Source of the DNA: Cryptomeria japonica
Taxonomy: Eukaryota > Streptophyta > Pinopsida > Cupressales > Cupressaceae
NCBI RefSeq assembly: GCF_030272615.1
Contig: NC_081412.1
Coordinates: 141,216,747 to 141,280,746 of the forward strand
Length of the DNA stretch: 64,000 bases
Reading direction: 5' to 3'
Below, piece after piece: positions 21,908-33,066 of this stretch; the first letter of the stretch is position 1, and each line of letters starts with the position of its first letter. The notes below the pieces were generated by a model that worked only from the letters and a program-made list of their open reading frames with translations, ran no database searches and was not told where the DNA came from. The position numbers were made by a program, and so were the translations under genes.

Positions 21908-23508
21908 TGTAGCGTAGGAAATAGGAAATCATCACAAAACAAAGATAAACATAATCAACAATCACAAGTGCATTCATTGCAATGAATCTATCCTAAGACA
22001 CATTCAATAGAGATATGAAAATAAAGCATACAAAACTAATGATTATGCAAACCAGATGATGATTTGAATGCTCCTTTCATGTGGCTCCATTGTTCTTCTT
22101 TCCTCTCCAAATAGTTGTGGATCTCACCTACAAGTGCACACACAATTGAAAGCAAGTAGACGGGATCTTGATCAAGAGTACTAGAAGCTTAGATTTGATA
22201 GCCTGATTATCAATTACCAATTACCAATTACCAATTAGCCTTGATTGATGAAGATCATCCAATTTATAGAAGAATTGGAGAGATGAACAAATTAGCATGA
22301 TAGTGATTCGAATGGAAATTCAAATCAAGAATAGCAAAATTATGACATGTCTATGACAAATTGCTATGCAAGGATTTATGACAATTTATGACAAATTCTA
22401 TGTCAAGAATTTATGACAATTTATGACAAATTTCTATGTCAAGAATTGATTGATTGTCAATTATGACAAATTATGACAAATTTCTATGTCATTTCCATGA
22501 ATTTAGGAGAGAAATAGGAGGAATTTGAAATTAGGAAATTAGAAAATTAAGAAAATTGAAATTGATGAAAATTAGAAATTAGGTATTAGGTAAATTAATT
22601 AATAATTTGTCATTTATTAATTAATTCACAAAGAGGAATAATTAGCCAATTAAATGAACATTTAATTGTAATGAGAAGACTTAGGATAAATAAGTAATTT
22701 ATTAATCCTAAAGGAAGAAAATGATAAACAAGGTTAAATGACTAAATCATGAAACCCTAGAAGGTGAATTAGCAATGCGAGGATGACAATTAGGTCTTAA
22801 TTAAAGATAATTAATGTCGATCATGATTTTGATTTAACAAAGGACCAATGTGATAAATGATTTGATTGATAAATGCACCAATTGACGAGGAACAATGACA
22901 AATTAATCCAAATTGACATAATTGAGACAGACAATGATCGATAGCGAAATGATCGCAAAATGACAAAATTGACAAGAGGACAAGGATTGATGATAACATA
23001 GATTGCAAGATGACAAGATTGAAAATGACCACGATTGATGACAAATCAATCACAAAATGACAAGATCAAACATGACAACAACCGATGACAAATCGATCGC
23101 AAAATGACAAGATTGAAAATGATAAAGATTGATGACAAATCGATAAGAGGACAAAACCCTAATTAGGATTGACGATGTCCAAAATGATAAGATTGATGAT
23201 AAGATTAATAAGAGGACAAAACCCTAATTAGGATTGATGATGTCCAAAATGATAACAAATTAGCACGCACATTGATGCAATAGGATAAGATTGATTAAAA
23301 TCATGACTGGATAGTGTTGTCGACAAGACCAAATTTGAAAGCGAGACAGAATGAAGAATGTAGAAGAATGACTCGATGCTCACAAATGATAAAAACCAAG
23401 TACAAATCATAGGAGAAATGTTAATGCGACGGAAAAAACCTAAAATGAGGCAATGCGCAAATGTTAAAGTATGACTCCGCAAGCGTTGACCATTTTTAGG
23501 TGTCTACA
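21908..23508 (-). repeat. Element A 3' LTR (left copy)
   Basis: A 1,601-bp LTR from TGTAGCGTAGG to GGTGTCTACA (plus strand), nearly identical to the right copy. Differences are mostly C/T or G/A changes plus an 8-bp difference in a CAATTAC repeat around 22210, roughly 2 percent by eye. It contains repeated ATGACAAATT and CAATTGATGACAAATCGAT phrases. Confidence 0.93.
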
Positions 23509-23524
23509 TTTTGCCCCTCTTTGA
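23509..23524 (-). promoter_or_regulatory. Polypurine tract of element A
   Basis: On the minus strand CAAAGAGGGGCAAAA directly precedes the 3' LTR start TGTAGACACC. It is a typical plus-strand primer in the expected place, and it fixes the orientation of A as minus. Confidence 0.8.
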
Positions 23525-24073
23525 GACAATGCGATTTTAAGCATTGTTTCAAAGAATAGTAATGAAAATGCCCCGGACACTGACAATGACATATGAAAAT
23601 TCCCCAGACAATAATAATGATATATGCATGCCCCCTCGAGGAATTGGCCGAAAACATGCAGAAAAGAGGCCAATTGATCGATAAAAATGATAGGATCGAA
23701 CGGACTGACAATCAGAGATCGGATGCATGAAGGACAAGCACTTGAAGATGCAAAATACCGTGACCAACATAAGATGGAGAAGATGCACGTCCATCTATGC
23801 AATGACAAAGAGCTATAAATGAGACCGAGAGGTAGAAAATTGCTCATTTGCACTAGCTAAAGAGGAGGATTTGTTGCTCTGGACAAGGACACTTGCAGAG
23901 AGATGGTGAACATTCCAATGGCAGATCACCTTGGAGAACATGTACGCACATTCAGATGACCGGACGACGTAGGAGCCGCGGTATGGATCTCAAAAACCCA
24001 TGTTTTCAATTTCATGACTTTTGATTGCTTGTGGGACATTGCGGAGCCCACAGGGGATGCAGAAACTGACTTC

Positions 24074-24187
24074 TGTGCTTGTGTAGGGCAAATCCTGCAC
24101 TTGTGTAGGGTATTCTGCGCTTGTGTAGGGAGACACAGGCGCAGGTTACCTAACACAGGCGCAGGTTCCTGGACACAAGCGCAACTG
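24074..24187. repeat. Cluster of three direct and three inverted copies of a GCGCTTGTGT motif
   Basis: Motif TGYRCTTGTGTAGGG occurs at 24074, 24096 and 24116; its reverse-complement-like form ACACARGCGCAGGTT occurs at 24133, 24153 and 24173. Most steps are exactly 20 bp. Together they could fold into a hairpin of about 110 bp. The cluster ends 167 bp before the plant mobile domain ORF and is on its upstream side. Confidence 0.7.
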
Positions 24188-24354
24188 TGCATTGGAAACC
24201 CTAATTTTGGTTAAAATGGCATGCAAATGCTCTGGAAAGGGGGGACAAGGATAGGATGGGTCAAATGAGATGAAAAACACCCTGATTAGACATGAAAATG
24301 AGGAAATGCAACCCTTAGGAGCAAACCCTAAAACTGACAAAATTTTCCCCAATT

Positions 24355-26160
24355 GTGATGCAGAGTCGACAGTATCCGTTGATCACATGGGAGAACCGAC
24401 CGGATTGCTTCATGCTACGACATAGAATCAGGAGCACAGAGAGAGATACCTTAGCAGGATTGGGGATATACTATGTCACATTCATGCCCGAGATTAGGGC
24501 AAACATAGGACTGCTTACCGCATTGGCAGAGCGATGGCATTCAGAGACCTCCTCATTCCATCTGGCGACCAGAGAGGCGACGGTGACACTAGAGGATGTA
24601 TGGTGTATCCTCCGCATTTTGATACATGGAGAGATGATAGAGTATGACCCAATGACAGGGAGAGAGGCATTGTGCAGATTGTTTGAGTGCAATGCAGATG
24701 AGTTGGATATCGTCGAGAGGGAGATTGGCTGGGAGACTATGGCATCAGAGTATGATCGACGATACGTGGTGATAGCCGTGGTGCTAGCATGTCTACTGGC
24801 AGGAGACAGACGAGGACATGGATTCCCTATTGGATGGGGAAGAGTGCTAGAGTGGATGGCGACAGAGGGGACGGTGTATGCATGGGGACCATGTGTACTG
24901 GCTATGTTGTATTTTCAGCTGCATCTGATAGCATATTAGGGAGTGCAGACATTGAGCTGTGGAGTTACACTGCTTCAGGTATGGGCATTTGAGCACATAG
25001 CCATATGTCGACCGATTACAGAGAGACAGGTTGTACCACACCGACCATATGTGTATTGCTATGGTGGAGCACTGAGACAGGGTCCATTTGGATAGATATT
25101 ATACTGGCGACATGAGCTAGACAGATTGAGAGAGTTCATATGGAGGCCATATCGTGATTGTCTGGGATGGTCAGATGATAGTGATGAGCTACCCTATTGT
25201 AGATAGGAGAGGTACCTGATTGGGCGACCGGTGAATCGGCAGAGAGTGATTGAGATGTATCTGCCGGAGAGAGTCAGACGACAGTTTGGAGAGAGGCAGG
25301 ATGTACCTAGGAGGACTGCATGCTTTGCCCGATCTCATAGAGAGACAAGTCAGTGGGGGAGTATGATTCAGCCACACATAGCATATGTTGACGTCTCATA
25401 GCTACAGTAGAGACAGTGGGATTGGAGGTCAGATGTGGTGGATGCTGGGATGACAGATGAGTATGATAGATGGTTTGCACGATGACGGCCAGTGCCATTG
25501 ACAGATCCAGACATTCCAGTATCGAGGCGACAGAAAGACTTCCCACTCACAGGAGAGGAGGGAGATGATGAGGATGAGGAGGATGAGGATGATGGAGGGG
25601 ATGAGGATAGAGATGAGGATGGCGGGGATGAGGAGCAGGAGGATGAGCCAGATTCAGGCAAGCATGAGGCATTACAGGACATACCCATAGAGCCAGAGAC
25701 AGCTAGGATAGGGGAGATGGAGATATTCAGGGCTACCATAGCAAGTCAGCAGGATCACATTGAGACTTTAGAGAGAGAGCATGAGAAGTTCAGAGTGGAG
25801 ATAGCTAGACTCACAACGGCTCGAGATGCAGCGATGGCTCAGGCACAACGAGAGGGACAGAGAGTCACTGAGTTCATTGGGTCGATTAGGGATGCCAGTG
25901 CACGGGAGATGGCACAGATGCTGGTAGAGATCAGAGAGGAGAGACTATATTGGAGGACACTATATGAGAGTGTAGTTCCACCGGAGCAGAGAGCACCGTC
26001 ATATCGGGCACGATCGAGGACAGAGAGCAGGTCACGCTCTTGGAGGTCATTGAGCAACATGGGGGTGAGTGGACCTATGAGACAACCACAGCCAGGACCA
26101 GGAGGGACATCATCCGTGAGACATGGCAGGGATGAGGAGGATAGAGGGAGCACCCAGTGA
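24355..26160 (+). pseudogene. Plant mobile domain (PMD, MAIN-like) ORF, antisense to element A
   Basis: A 602-codon single frame from an in-frame ATG near 24355 (TTG/ATG region) to TGA at 26158-26160, broken only by six stops: 24937, 25093, 25204, 25399, 25408, 25483. There is no frameshift. The first ~190 residues match the plant mobile domain seen in MAIN/MAIL proteins: GLGIYYVTFMPEIRANIGLL, ALAERWHSETSSFHLATREA, TVTLEDVWCILRILIHGE; after the first stop, GVTLLQVWAFEH continues the domain. The C-terminal part has a long Asp/Glu tract (25549-25650), a coiled coil (about 25700-25960) and an Arg/Ser-rich tail. Cellular PMD proteins act in the nucleus in gene silencing and genome stability; the role in elements is unknown. 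Nearly all stops can be derived from CAG, CGA or TGG codons by one transition. Confidence 0.85.
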
Positions 26161-27239
26161 TAGAGGCACGTGCTCCTTATGACAGACAGTGGACATTATG
26201 TAGTTTGACATTTTGTAGTCAGCCTGCGCGCCATATTGAGGACAGACAATCCAATTTTGTACTCCGATATTATGTGGATATATGATATGATATGCATCGA
26301 TATGATGAGATGCAAATGACTTGTGACATATGTTATTTTCCATGTATGGATGACTTATGCACTGTTGATGTACCATTGTGGAACATGTATGGATATGTTT
26401 TTGTTTATGTGTTTTTGATGCCTTGATAGTATGAAATGGATAAAATGCTTGATATGATGCTTAATGTAATGCAAATGTACTAACAAAATGGATGTAGGAT
26501 GTAGTATATGTGTGTGGGGAAATCGGAGCACTAGACCGAACTGACTATCCGAACTGACGGAAGAAATGTTAGTAAGAAGAAAATGAGACAGAAGACAGTT
26601 AAAGATGAAGAAAACTTGCTTTCAGTAATGCACTTTGTAGGTGAGAACCTTTATTTTTATGTAGCAAAATGGATGCGTAGCATCATGGCATTGAAGGCCA
26701 GAGCTGAAATGCAACCCTTTTTGCAAAAGATAGACACATCATAGACAAGCAACACTCACAATCAAAAAAGAAAAGGATCATGAACCATCCCGGTCACTCT
26801 AAATCACTTAGTGACATCATCAAGCAACATAGGAACATGATCGAAGCCAAAGATAAATTAGTAAAGAGATAAGATGCACAAATTCCAACAAATCAAACAA
26901 ACATCTTGATCTTCATTGTCAAAAGTTGAAAGCGCTGATAGGACGATCATGTTGTCTGGTTTCAGGACATGCAGTACCCTGTCTAAGACAGGACACAGTC
27001 TGGTTTCGAGTATACCACACCCTGTATAAGACCCATGATAGTAGAGCCAAGGACAAATGATTTTGATGGTAACGTTCGATTGATATGACAATTTGGATCA
27101 GTTTGAATGTTTGGTTTGAATAAAAAGTTCATCTGTTTAAGCGTGATTTCATTAAAGCACAACATTGAATTGCGAGTTGTTGGATGGATGCTCAGGAATC
27201 TATCTTATTCACAAAAAGAGATCCTTGATTGACAAAATG
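26161..27239. other. Element A internal region between PMD ORF and T-rich repeats
   Basis: No supported gene. It contains repeated GATATGATATG-like phrases (26270-26310) and, around 26935-27030, two copies of a CTGGTTTC..GGACA..TACC..CCTGTMTAAGAC unit. It probably serves as 3' untranslated sequence of the PMD transcript or as non-coding filler of the retroelement. Confidence 0.4.
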
Positions 27240-27990
27240 CATGTTTTTTTGGATTTTAATGTTTTGAAATGTTTTTGTGTTCATTTTTTTAGGACTTTTT
27301 ATGATTTTAAGGGATTTTCATTTTTTCAGTTTTTAGATACTTTTTTTCAAGACTTTATTCGATTTTTTTTTGCTTGAAGATTTTTTCAGGACTTTTTAAA
27401 ATGTTTTTTGAGATTTGTTCAGGACGTTTTTCAATTTTTAGGAGTATTTCAGGACATTTTTCAATTTTTTAAAAGATTTTTTCAGGACATTTTTCAATTT
27501 TTAGGATTATTTCAGGACATTATTGGATTCAAAATTTCCAGTGATTGATCATGACAAGGGGAAGGCACCCAATGCACAGCTGAAAGACACATAGACCTGG
27601 GACCAAAACATATGGACAAGAAACTAGAGTAGGCAAGACAGTGATGTTGACCAATAATAGGCCTGGAACTGAACATTGGGTCAAGACAAAAATAGGCATG
27701 ATAAACCAGCCGAGAAAAAAAAAAAACATAGCTAGAAGTCATGATAGATGACGAAGCAACAATCTCATTACTCATGGTGCGTGATTGCCAGGTTTTCACC
27801 ATGGTACTTGCCCAAAGCGCTTGTTTGCCAGGTTTTCACTAGAGGGCGAATCATTTTTTTTTTTCTCTTTACTTTTTTTGCTCTTGTTTCTTTTTTCTCT
27901 TTTTTCATTTTTTTGTATTTTTCATTTTTTCATTTTTTTGTATTTTTCATTTTTTCATTTTTTTGTATTTTTTCAAGATCATATTTGAAT
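27240..27990. repeat. T-rich degenerate tandem repeats in element A
   Basis: Strongly T-rich on the plus strand (A-rich in the element RNA). At 27415-27520 the unit TCAGGACATTTTTCAATTTT recurs three times with changes; at 27905-27972 the unit CATTTTTTTGTATTTTT recurs three times. It follows the integrase stop in element orientation. Tandem repeats in the untranslated region before the 3' LTR are typical of Tat/Ogre-type elements. Confidence 0.75.
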
Positions 27991-28006
27991 AAGTACCGAT
28001 AGAGAA

Positions 28007-28900
28007 TTATGCCCAGTACTTGCGAAGATGCATGCTATTGATAGGATCAGACAGAGGTTCACCTTCCGGGGTAGCAAGCTGATATGCCCCCGAGCCATAT
28101 GCTGCAGTTACTATGAAAGGACCAACCCAATTAGGTTCAAACTTGCCCTTGATGATGTCAGTAGACTGTGCATTCTTGGGGTTTGCTTTTAAAACCAGGT
28201 CTCCCACTTCGAAGTGTCGCCCTTTGACTTTCTTATTATAAGAGCGATGGAGATGGTTTTGATATGCTTGCAAATGTGTCAGAACTGTCTGACGCTTTTC
28301 ATCTAACATCTCAAGCTGATGCAACCGAGAGACTCTGTGTGTCTCATCATCAATCAGGTGTTGCAAGGAAACCCGCAAGGAAGGAATCTCGACTTCCAAA
28401 GGTAAAATGGCTTCCGCACCATACACCAAGGAATAAGGTGTTGCACCAGTAGTTGTGCGGATAGAAGTGCGATAGGCCCATAGTGCTGGATTTAACTGTA
28501 CATGCCAATCTCGACCAGCATCATTGACAACTTTCTTCAGGATCTTGATAATGGTTTTATTTGATGCTTCAGCTTGCCCATTACCTTGTGGATAATACGG
28601 ACTGGAAAAATGATGTTGAATATGAAACTTGTCACAGAGTTCTTTGGCATCTTTATTCTTAAAAGGTCGACCATTATCTGTGACTATGGCAAGGGGTACC
28701 CCATATCTGCATATGATATAGTTCAGCAAGAATTTTGAAATTTGGACACTAGTGATATAAGTCATGGGGATAGCCTTGATCCATTTGGTAAAATATTCTG
28801 TAGCTCTAATAATGAACTTGTGTCCATTTGCAGATGTTGGGTGAATCTTGCCAATAAGAATTTGAAATTGATGAAAATTGATGAACGTCGGGTTCACCAA
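28007..28900 (-). pseudogene. Ty3/gypsy integrase (truncated) of element A
   Basis: A 297-codon open frame on the minus strand. The core starts at IGKIHPTSANGHKFIIRATE, so the N-terminal zinc finger and the first catalytic Asp (in the usual W-G-M-D-x-I-G segment) are missing. The second Asp (AIVTDNGRPF) and the Glu (YYPQGNGQAEASNKTI) are present. Next come the W-A-Y-R-T segment, TGATPYSLVYGAEAILPLE, and a C-terminal domain GPFIVTAAYGSGAYQL and INSMHLRKYWA. The frame opens directly from the deletion junction after the primer site. Integrase inserts element cDNA into the genome; this one cannot be active without its first catalytic residue. The family assignment is secure. Confidence 0.9.
28886..28899 (-). 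promoter_or_regulatory. Primer-binding site of element A
   Basis: The minus strand reads TGGTGAACCCGACG five bases after the 5' LTR edge (28905). TGG at the start is complementary to a tRNA CCA end. The tRNA identity is not assigned. Confidence 0.7.
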
Positions 28901-28904
28901 TTAA

Positions 28905-30513
28905 TGTAGCGTAGGAAATAGGAAATCATCACAAAACAAAGATAAACATAATCAAAAATCACAAGTGCATTCATTGCAATGAATCTATCCTAAGACACAT
29001 TCAATAGAGATATGAAAATAAAGCATACAAAACTAATGATTATGCAAACCAGATGACGATTTGAATGCTCCTTCCATGCGGCTCCATTGTTCTTCTTTCC
29101 TCTCCAAATAGTTGTGGATCTCACCTACAAGTGCACACACAATTGAAAGCAAGTAGACGGGATTCTTGATCAAGAGTACTAGAAGCTTAGATTTGATAGC
29201 TTGATTATCAATTACCAATTACCAATTACCAATTACCAATTAGCCTTGATTGATGAAGATCATCCAATTTATAGAAGAATTGGAGAGATGAACAAATTAG
29301 CATGATAGTGATTCGAATGGAAATTCAAATCAAGAATAGCAAAATTATGACATGTCTATGACAAATTGCTATGCAAGGATTTATGACAATTTATGACAAA
29401 TTCTATGTCAAGAATTTATGACAATTTATGACAAATTTCTATGTCAAGAATTGATTGATTGTCAATTATGACAAATTATGACAAATTTCTATGTCATTTC
29501 CATGAATTTAGGAGAGAAATAGGAGGAATTTGAAATTAGGAAATTAGAAAATTAAGAAAATTGAAATTGATGAAAATTAGAAATTAGGTATTAGGTAAAT
29601 TAATTAATAATTTTTCATTTATTAATTAATTCACAAAGAGGAATAATTAGCCAATTAAATGAACATTTAATTGTAATGAGAAGACTTAGGATAAATAAGT
29701 AATTTATTAATCCTAAAGGAAGAAAATGATAAACAAGGTTAAATGACTAAATCACGAAACCCTAGAAGGTGAATTAGCAATGCGAGGATGACAATTAGGT
29801 CTTGATTGAAGATAATTAATGTCGATCATGATTTTGATTTAACAAAGGACCAATGTGATAAATGATTTGATTGATAAATGCGCCAATTGACGAGGAACAA
29901 TGACAAATTGATCCAAATTGACATAATTGAGATAGACAATGATCGATAGCGAAATGATCGCAAAATGACAAAATTGACAAGAGGACAAGGATTGATGATA
30001 AAATAGATTGCAAGATGACAAGATTGAAAATGACCACGATTGATGACAAATCGATCGTAAAATGAGAAGATCAAACATGACAACGACCGATGACAAATCG
30101 ATCGCAAAATGACAAGATTGAAAATGATAAAGATTGATGACAAATCGATAAGAGGACAAAACCCTAATTAGGATTGACAATGTCCAAAATGATAAGATTG
30201 ATGATAAGATTAATAAGAGGACAAAACCCTAATTAGGATTGATGATGTCCAAAATGATCACAAATTAGCACGCACATTGATGCAATAGGATAAGATCGAT
30301 TAAAATCATGACTGGATAGTGTTGTCGACAAGACCAAATTTGAAAGCGAGACAGAATGAAGAATGTAGAAGAATGACTCGATGCTCGCAAATGATAAAAA
30401 CCAAGTACGAATCATAGGAGAAATGTTAATGCGATGCAAAAAACCTAAAATGAGGCAATGCGCAAATGTTAAAGTATGACTCCACAAGCGTTGACCATTT
30501 TTAGGTGTCTACA
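28905..30513 (-). repeat. Element A 5' LTR (right copy)
   Basis: A 1,609-bp LTR, nearly identical to 21908-23508; it has one more CAATTAC unit near 29215. It is followed by the target duplication CCTGA at 30514-30518, after which B ORF1 resumes in frame (VPD-SSAGTSSGN-stop). Confidence 0.93.
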
Positions 30514-30549
30514 CCTGATTCTAGTGCTGGAACCTCATCTGGTAACTAA

Positions 30550-30982
30550 GCTAAGGCATCCAACCTTAAGGGAAGTTTTTCATGAAATTATTATAAACTC
30601 CCTATTGAGGATATGAATCTATTTCCGACAAGCTGCAGAGATGTGTGTGATGGTCACTGATGCATTTCTAGAAGATTTGAGCTGAACTGAAGGTCCGTAG
30701 AAGAGAACTATGTGTATGAAGAGTATCTGGAAGAGTTAGGGTTATAAGAATTTATTATACCTAAAGGTTAGGTATGTGGTGGATAAAAAGAAACTTAGAC
30801 TTTCATTTCTCACTTTTCATTTGAAGTGAGAGAGCTAAAGAGTGCAACGAAGAAAATTTTAAAGAGATTTCAAAGAAAAAGATAGACTTGGTGAAGAGAT
30901 CTTGCATTCAGTTGAAGATTAAGAGGTATTTCCTTGAGTTAGAACCCATTTTCAGTTTGAACCTAAATTTTTGATAAGGCAT
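30550..30982 (+). other. Element B spacer between ORF1 and ORF2
   Basis: Non-coding, with AGGTTAGGTATGTGGTGG and a pyrimidine-rich stretch CTTTCATTTCTCACTTTTCA before the ORF2 start region. C has a comparable spacer of about 400 bp at 39380-39788. A long spacer with 5'-UTR character could hold a second promoter or a splice acceptor for ORF2; no direct evidence. Confidence 0.4.
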
Positions 30983-33057
30983 CATCTGGTGTTGTAGATG
31001 TAGCCAAGAGGGCAAGGCCAAAATTCAAGAAGTATCCCTAAAGTCGATGGAAGATGATCCAAAAGGGGCATTGGTCCCTTATGGAGTTTTAAATGTAGAA
31101 GATATTAGGGCTTATGTGCATTGCAATATTGAAGAACTTGGGAGGGTACACATATTTAAACTTTACTCAGAACACATGATTGATAACATGGGAATCTTGA
31201 AACCAGAATTCAAACCACTTGAGGAGAAGGGTTTCTTGAAGTTTGTCAATTTCCTTGATTTTGACAAACCTGAATGGGTTAGATATGACTTGAGAAGGGT
31301 ACATGAAAAAATTGATGTGTCTTGATAAGCCGCATAAGATTAACAAGACAAAAATCAAGGCTGTGACAAGTTTGAATGCAACCGGTGAGGTGCCCAACAT
31401 AAAAAATATGAAGAAACAGATAGTGATGGAAGCAACCGGTTTGCAATTTGATAAATAAGAGATCAATGAAAATCAGTGATATAATTGAATATGATGTCAG
31501 ATTTGGATCGATGGCGACAGGATACAAGGTCTATTAGTCTAGAAAGGACAATTCAATATCTAGTACAACTATCTATGCTTCTTATTAGATTCTGAAAGAA
31601 GATAAGTTGTATGATCTATGTGAGATTCTCTAGAGTGAGCTTATGAGAATCCTGAAGAAAACAAAGCAAGAGAAAAGGCATGTATTCAAATTTGGCACTT
31701 TGATTATCTGTCTCTACTTCTTTTTTATGAATGAGATTCCAAGAGTAGGCAAAGTTAAATGGGCCTATGATAGGCTAGTGGATGTGCAGATAAAGGAAAC
31801 ACTTCAAGGTATAGGAAATGCAAAAACATAGAAAGCCATTATTTAGGGATACTTTAAGAATTTCCAAAGTATGATGTAGAGTAGAGAAAGGATTCCTCAG
31901 GAGATTGTGGAAAAATATGAATACTCTATCTGCTTCATCATTGAAACCAACCAATGCCTTATGGAAGTCATGGAGCCGAGGACATCATGGATCATGCCTA
32001 TGGGGTATGAGGTCAAGGGACATGTTCTTGACATGTATGCTCAACACTTATTAAGAAAACCGATGGACAAATATTAGGAAAGGTTTGGGACATACAGTGA
32101 GAAGAGCTTGAGTCTACATAGTTAGTTTAAGAAACCCGAGTTTTAGAAGAAAGTGAGGAAGGATGTGGAGCAGTTGCTAGAGAATATGGAGATCTCCAAG
32201 GAAGCGGTCTAGAGAGCCTGAGAAAAGAACATCTTGAAGGTAGAAGATATGATCAAATCTAAGAAGGCCAAAATAAAAACTCCTATACTAAGCCAAAGCA
32301 TCTTAAGAACTCTGCACCCTCCTCAGGTGCTCAGAAACCTACAAGCTCACCTAAGCCTCAGGGCAAACCATCTGGTGAGGGAAAAATGAAGAGAGGACAA
32401 GCTAGAACATTCACTCGTGTAGATAAAGAGGAAACAAATTCAGATGAACAAGTCAAGGTGGTCAAAGCCTAAGATGCTAAGGTCACTATGATCTCAAAGG
32501 AGAAACCATCTGGCAAAACAAAGCCCAATAAGAAGCCTAAATCTGAGCTTGATGAGGCATTGAAGTGAGGAAAAATTCAAAGTAATTACACTATTGTACC
32601 TCCTATTACATTTGAATAGATTGTTAATTTAGTTGTTAAGGATGGAAATTTGAAACCTCTATCCGAGTGGTATGAAAATTTTGATGAAAATGGGAAGAGG
32701 TCATTAGAAGCTATAGTTTAATATATGTATGTATATAGTAAATCCTTGATAGAGTTATCATTTGTAATTCCAAAGAGTCTGTATGAAATTTTGGATACTA
32801 GAAGGCTAAAAACAAGTAAGGAAGCTGAGAAACTAAAAATGTATGTATTGGTCAACTTATGTGTAGTTATCTCCAAAGAGGAGATAGACAAATTAGTACA
32901 GTCAACAAAGAGTGAGTTCAAAAGTAAACATAGAGTTAACAAAATCATTTTTGGAAAAAATCGATGAAGTTGCAAAGGAAAAAGAAAAGATTTTGGCAAA
33001 AAAATTGTTAGATAATCAATATGAAGTCAACCATCCAAATGATCCTTGATGCTCTGC
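30983..33057 (+). pseudogene. Element B ORF2 (unknown protein), first part
   Basis: A decayed frame whose best piece is 31047-31325 (GVLNVEDIRAYVHCNIEELG, FLKFVNFLDFDKPEWVRYDL), followed by pieces around 31643-31830 (FKFGTLIICLYFFFMNEIPR), a Lys/Pro-rich middle (32240-32560) and 32725-32967. Many stops and some frameshifts. C encodes the same protein on the minus strand (39400-36070), sharing VLHVDDIRAYIHHEIKE, FVNFLSLDENEWVRYVLSRI and MGYEV..DAYAQHLL. It is not gag, protease, integrase or reverse transcriptase; I do not recognise the family. A weak resemblance of the FKFGTL..NEIP stretch to a plant-transposon-associated domain is possible but unproven. X interrupts it at 33067. Confidence 0.5.
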
Positions 33058-33066
33058 AAAATGGAA

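Larger units (their letters stand above)
21908..30513 (-). mobile_element. Element A: young, internally deleted Ty3/gypsy element with antisense PMD ORF
   Basis: LTRs 21908-23508 and 28905-30513, perfect target duplication CCTGA (21903-21907, 30514-30518). Orientation is minus: primer site at 28886-28899 and polypurine tract at 23510-23522. The integrase ORF (28900-28007) begins almost directly after the primer site, so gag, protease, reverse transcriptase, RNase H and the start of integrase have been deleted. Downstream of integrase is a T-rich repeat region and then a plant mobile domain ORF on the opposite strand. Element-encoded extra genes between integrase and 3' LTR, often antisense, are known from the Tat/Ogre group, and the integrase end (INSMHLRKYWA) fits that group. 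It must have been mobilised by another element. Confidence 0.88.

Noticed and set aside
23228-23853. Minus-strand Cys/His/Ser-rich frames in and beside the A 3' LTR
   Set aside because: The same frames occur in the other LTR copy as repeat sequence, have no conserved motif, and overlap in three phases.
25368-25739. Minus-strand Ser-rich frame opposite the PMD ORF
   Set aside because: It is the mirror of the Asp/Glu codon tract on the plus strand.
27748-28002. Phe-rich plus-strand frame resembling a membrane protein
   Set aside because: It is made of T-rich repeat sequence in the untranslated part of A.
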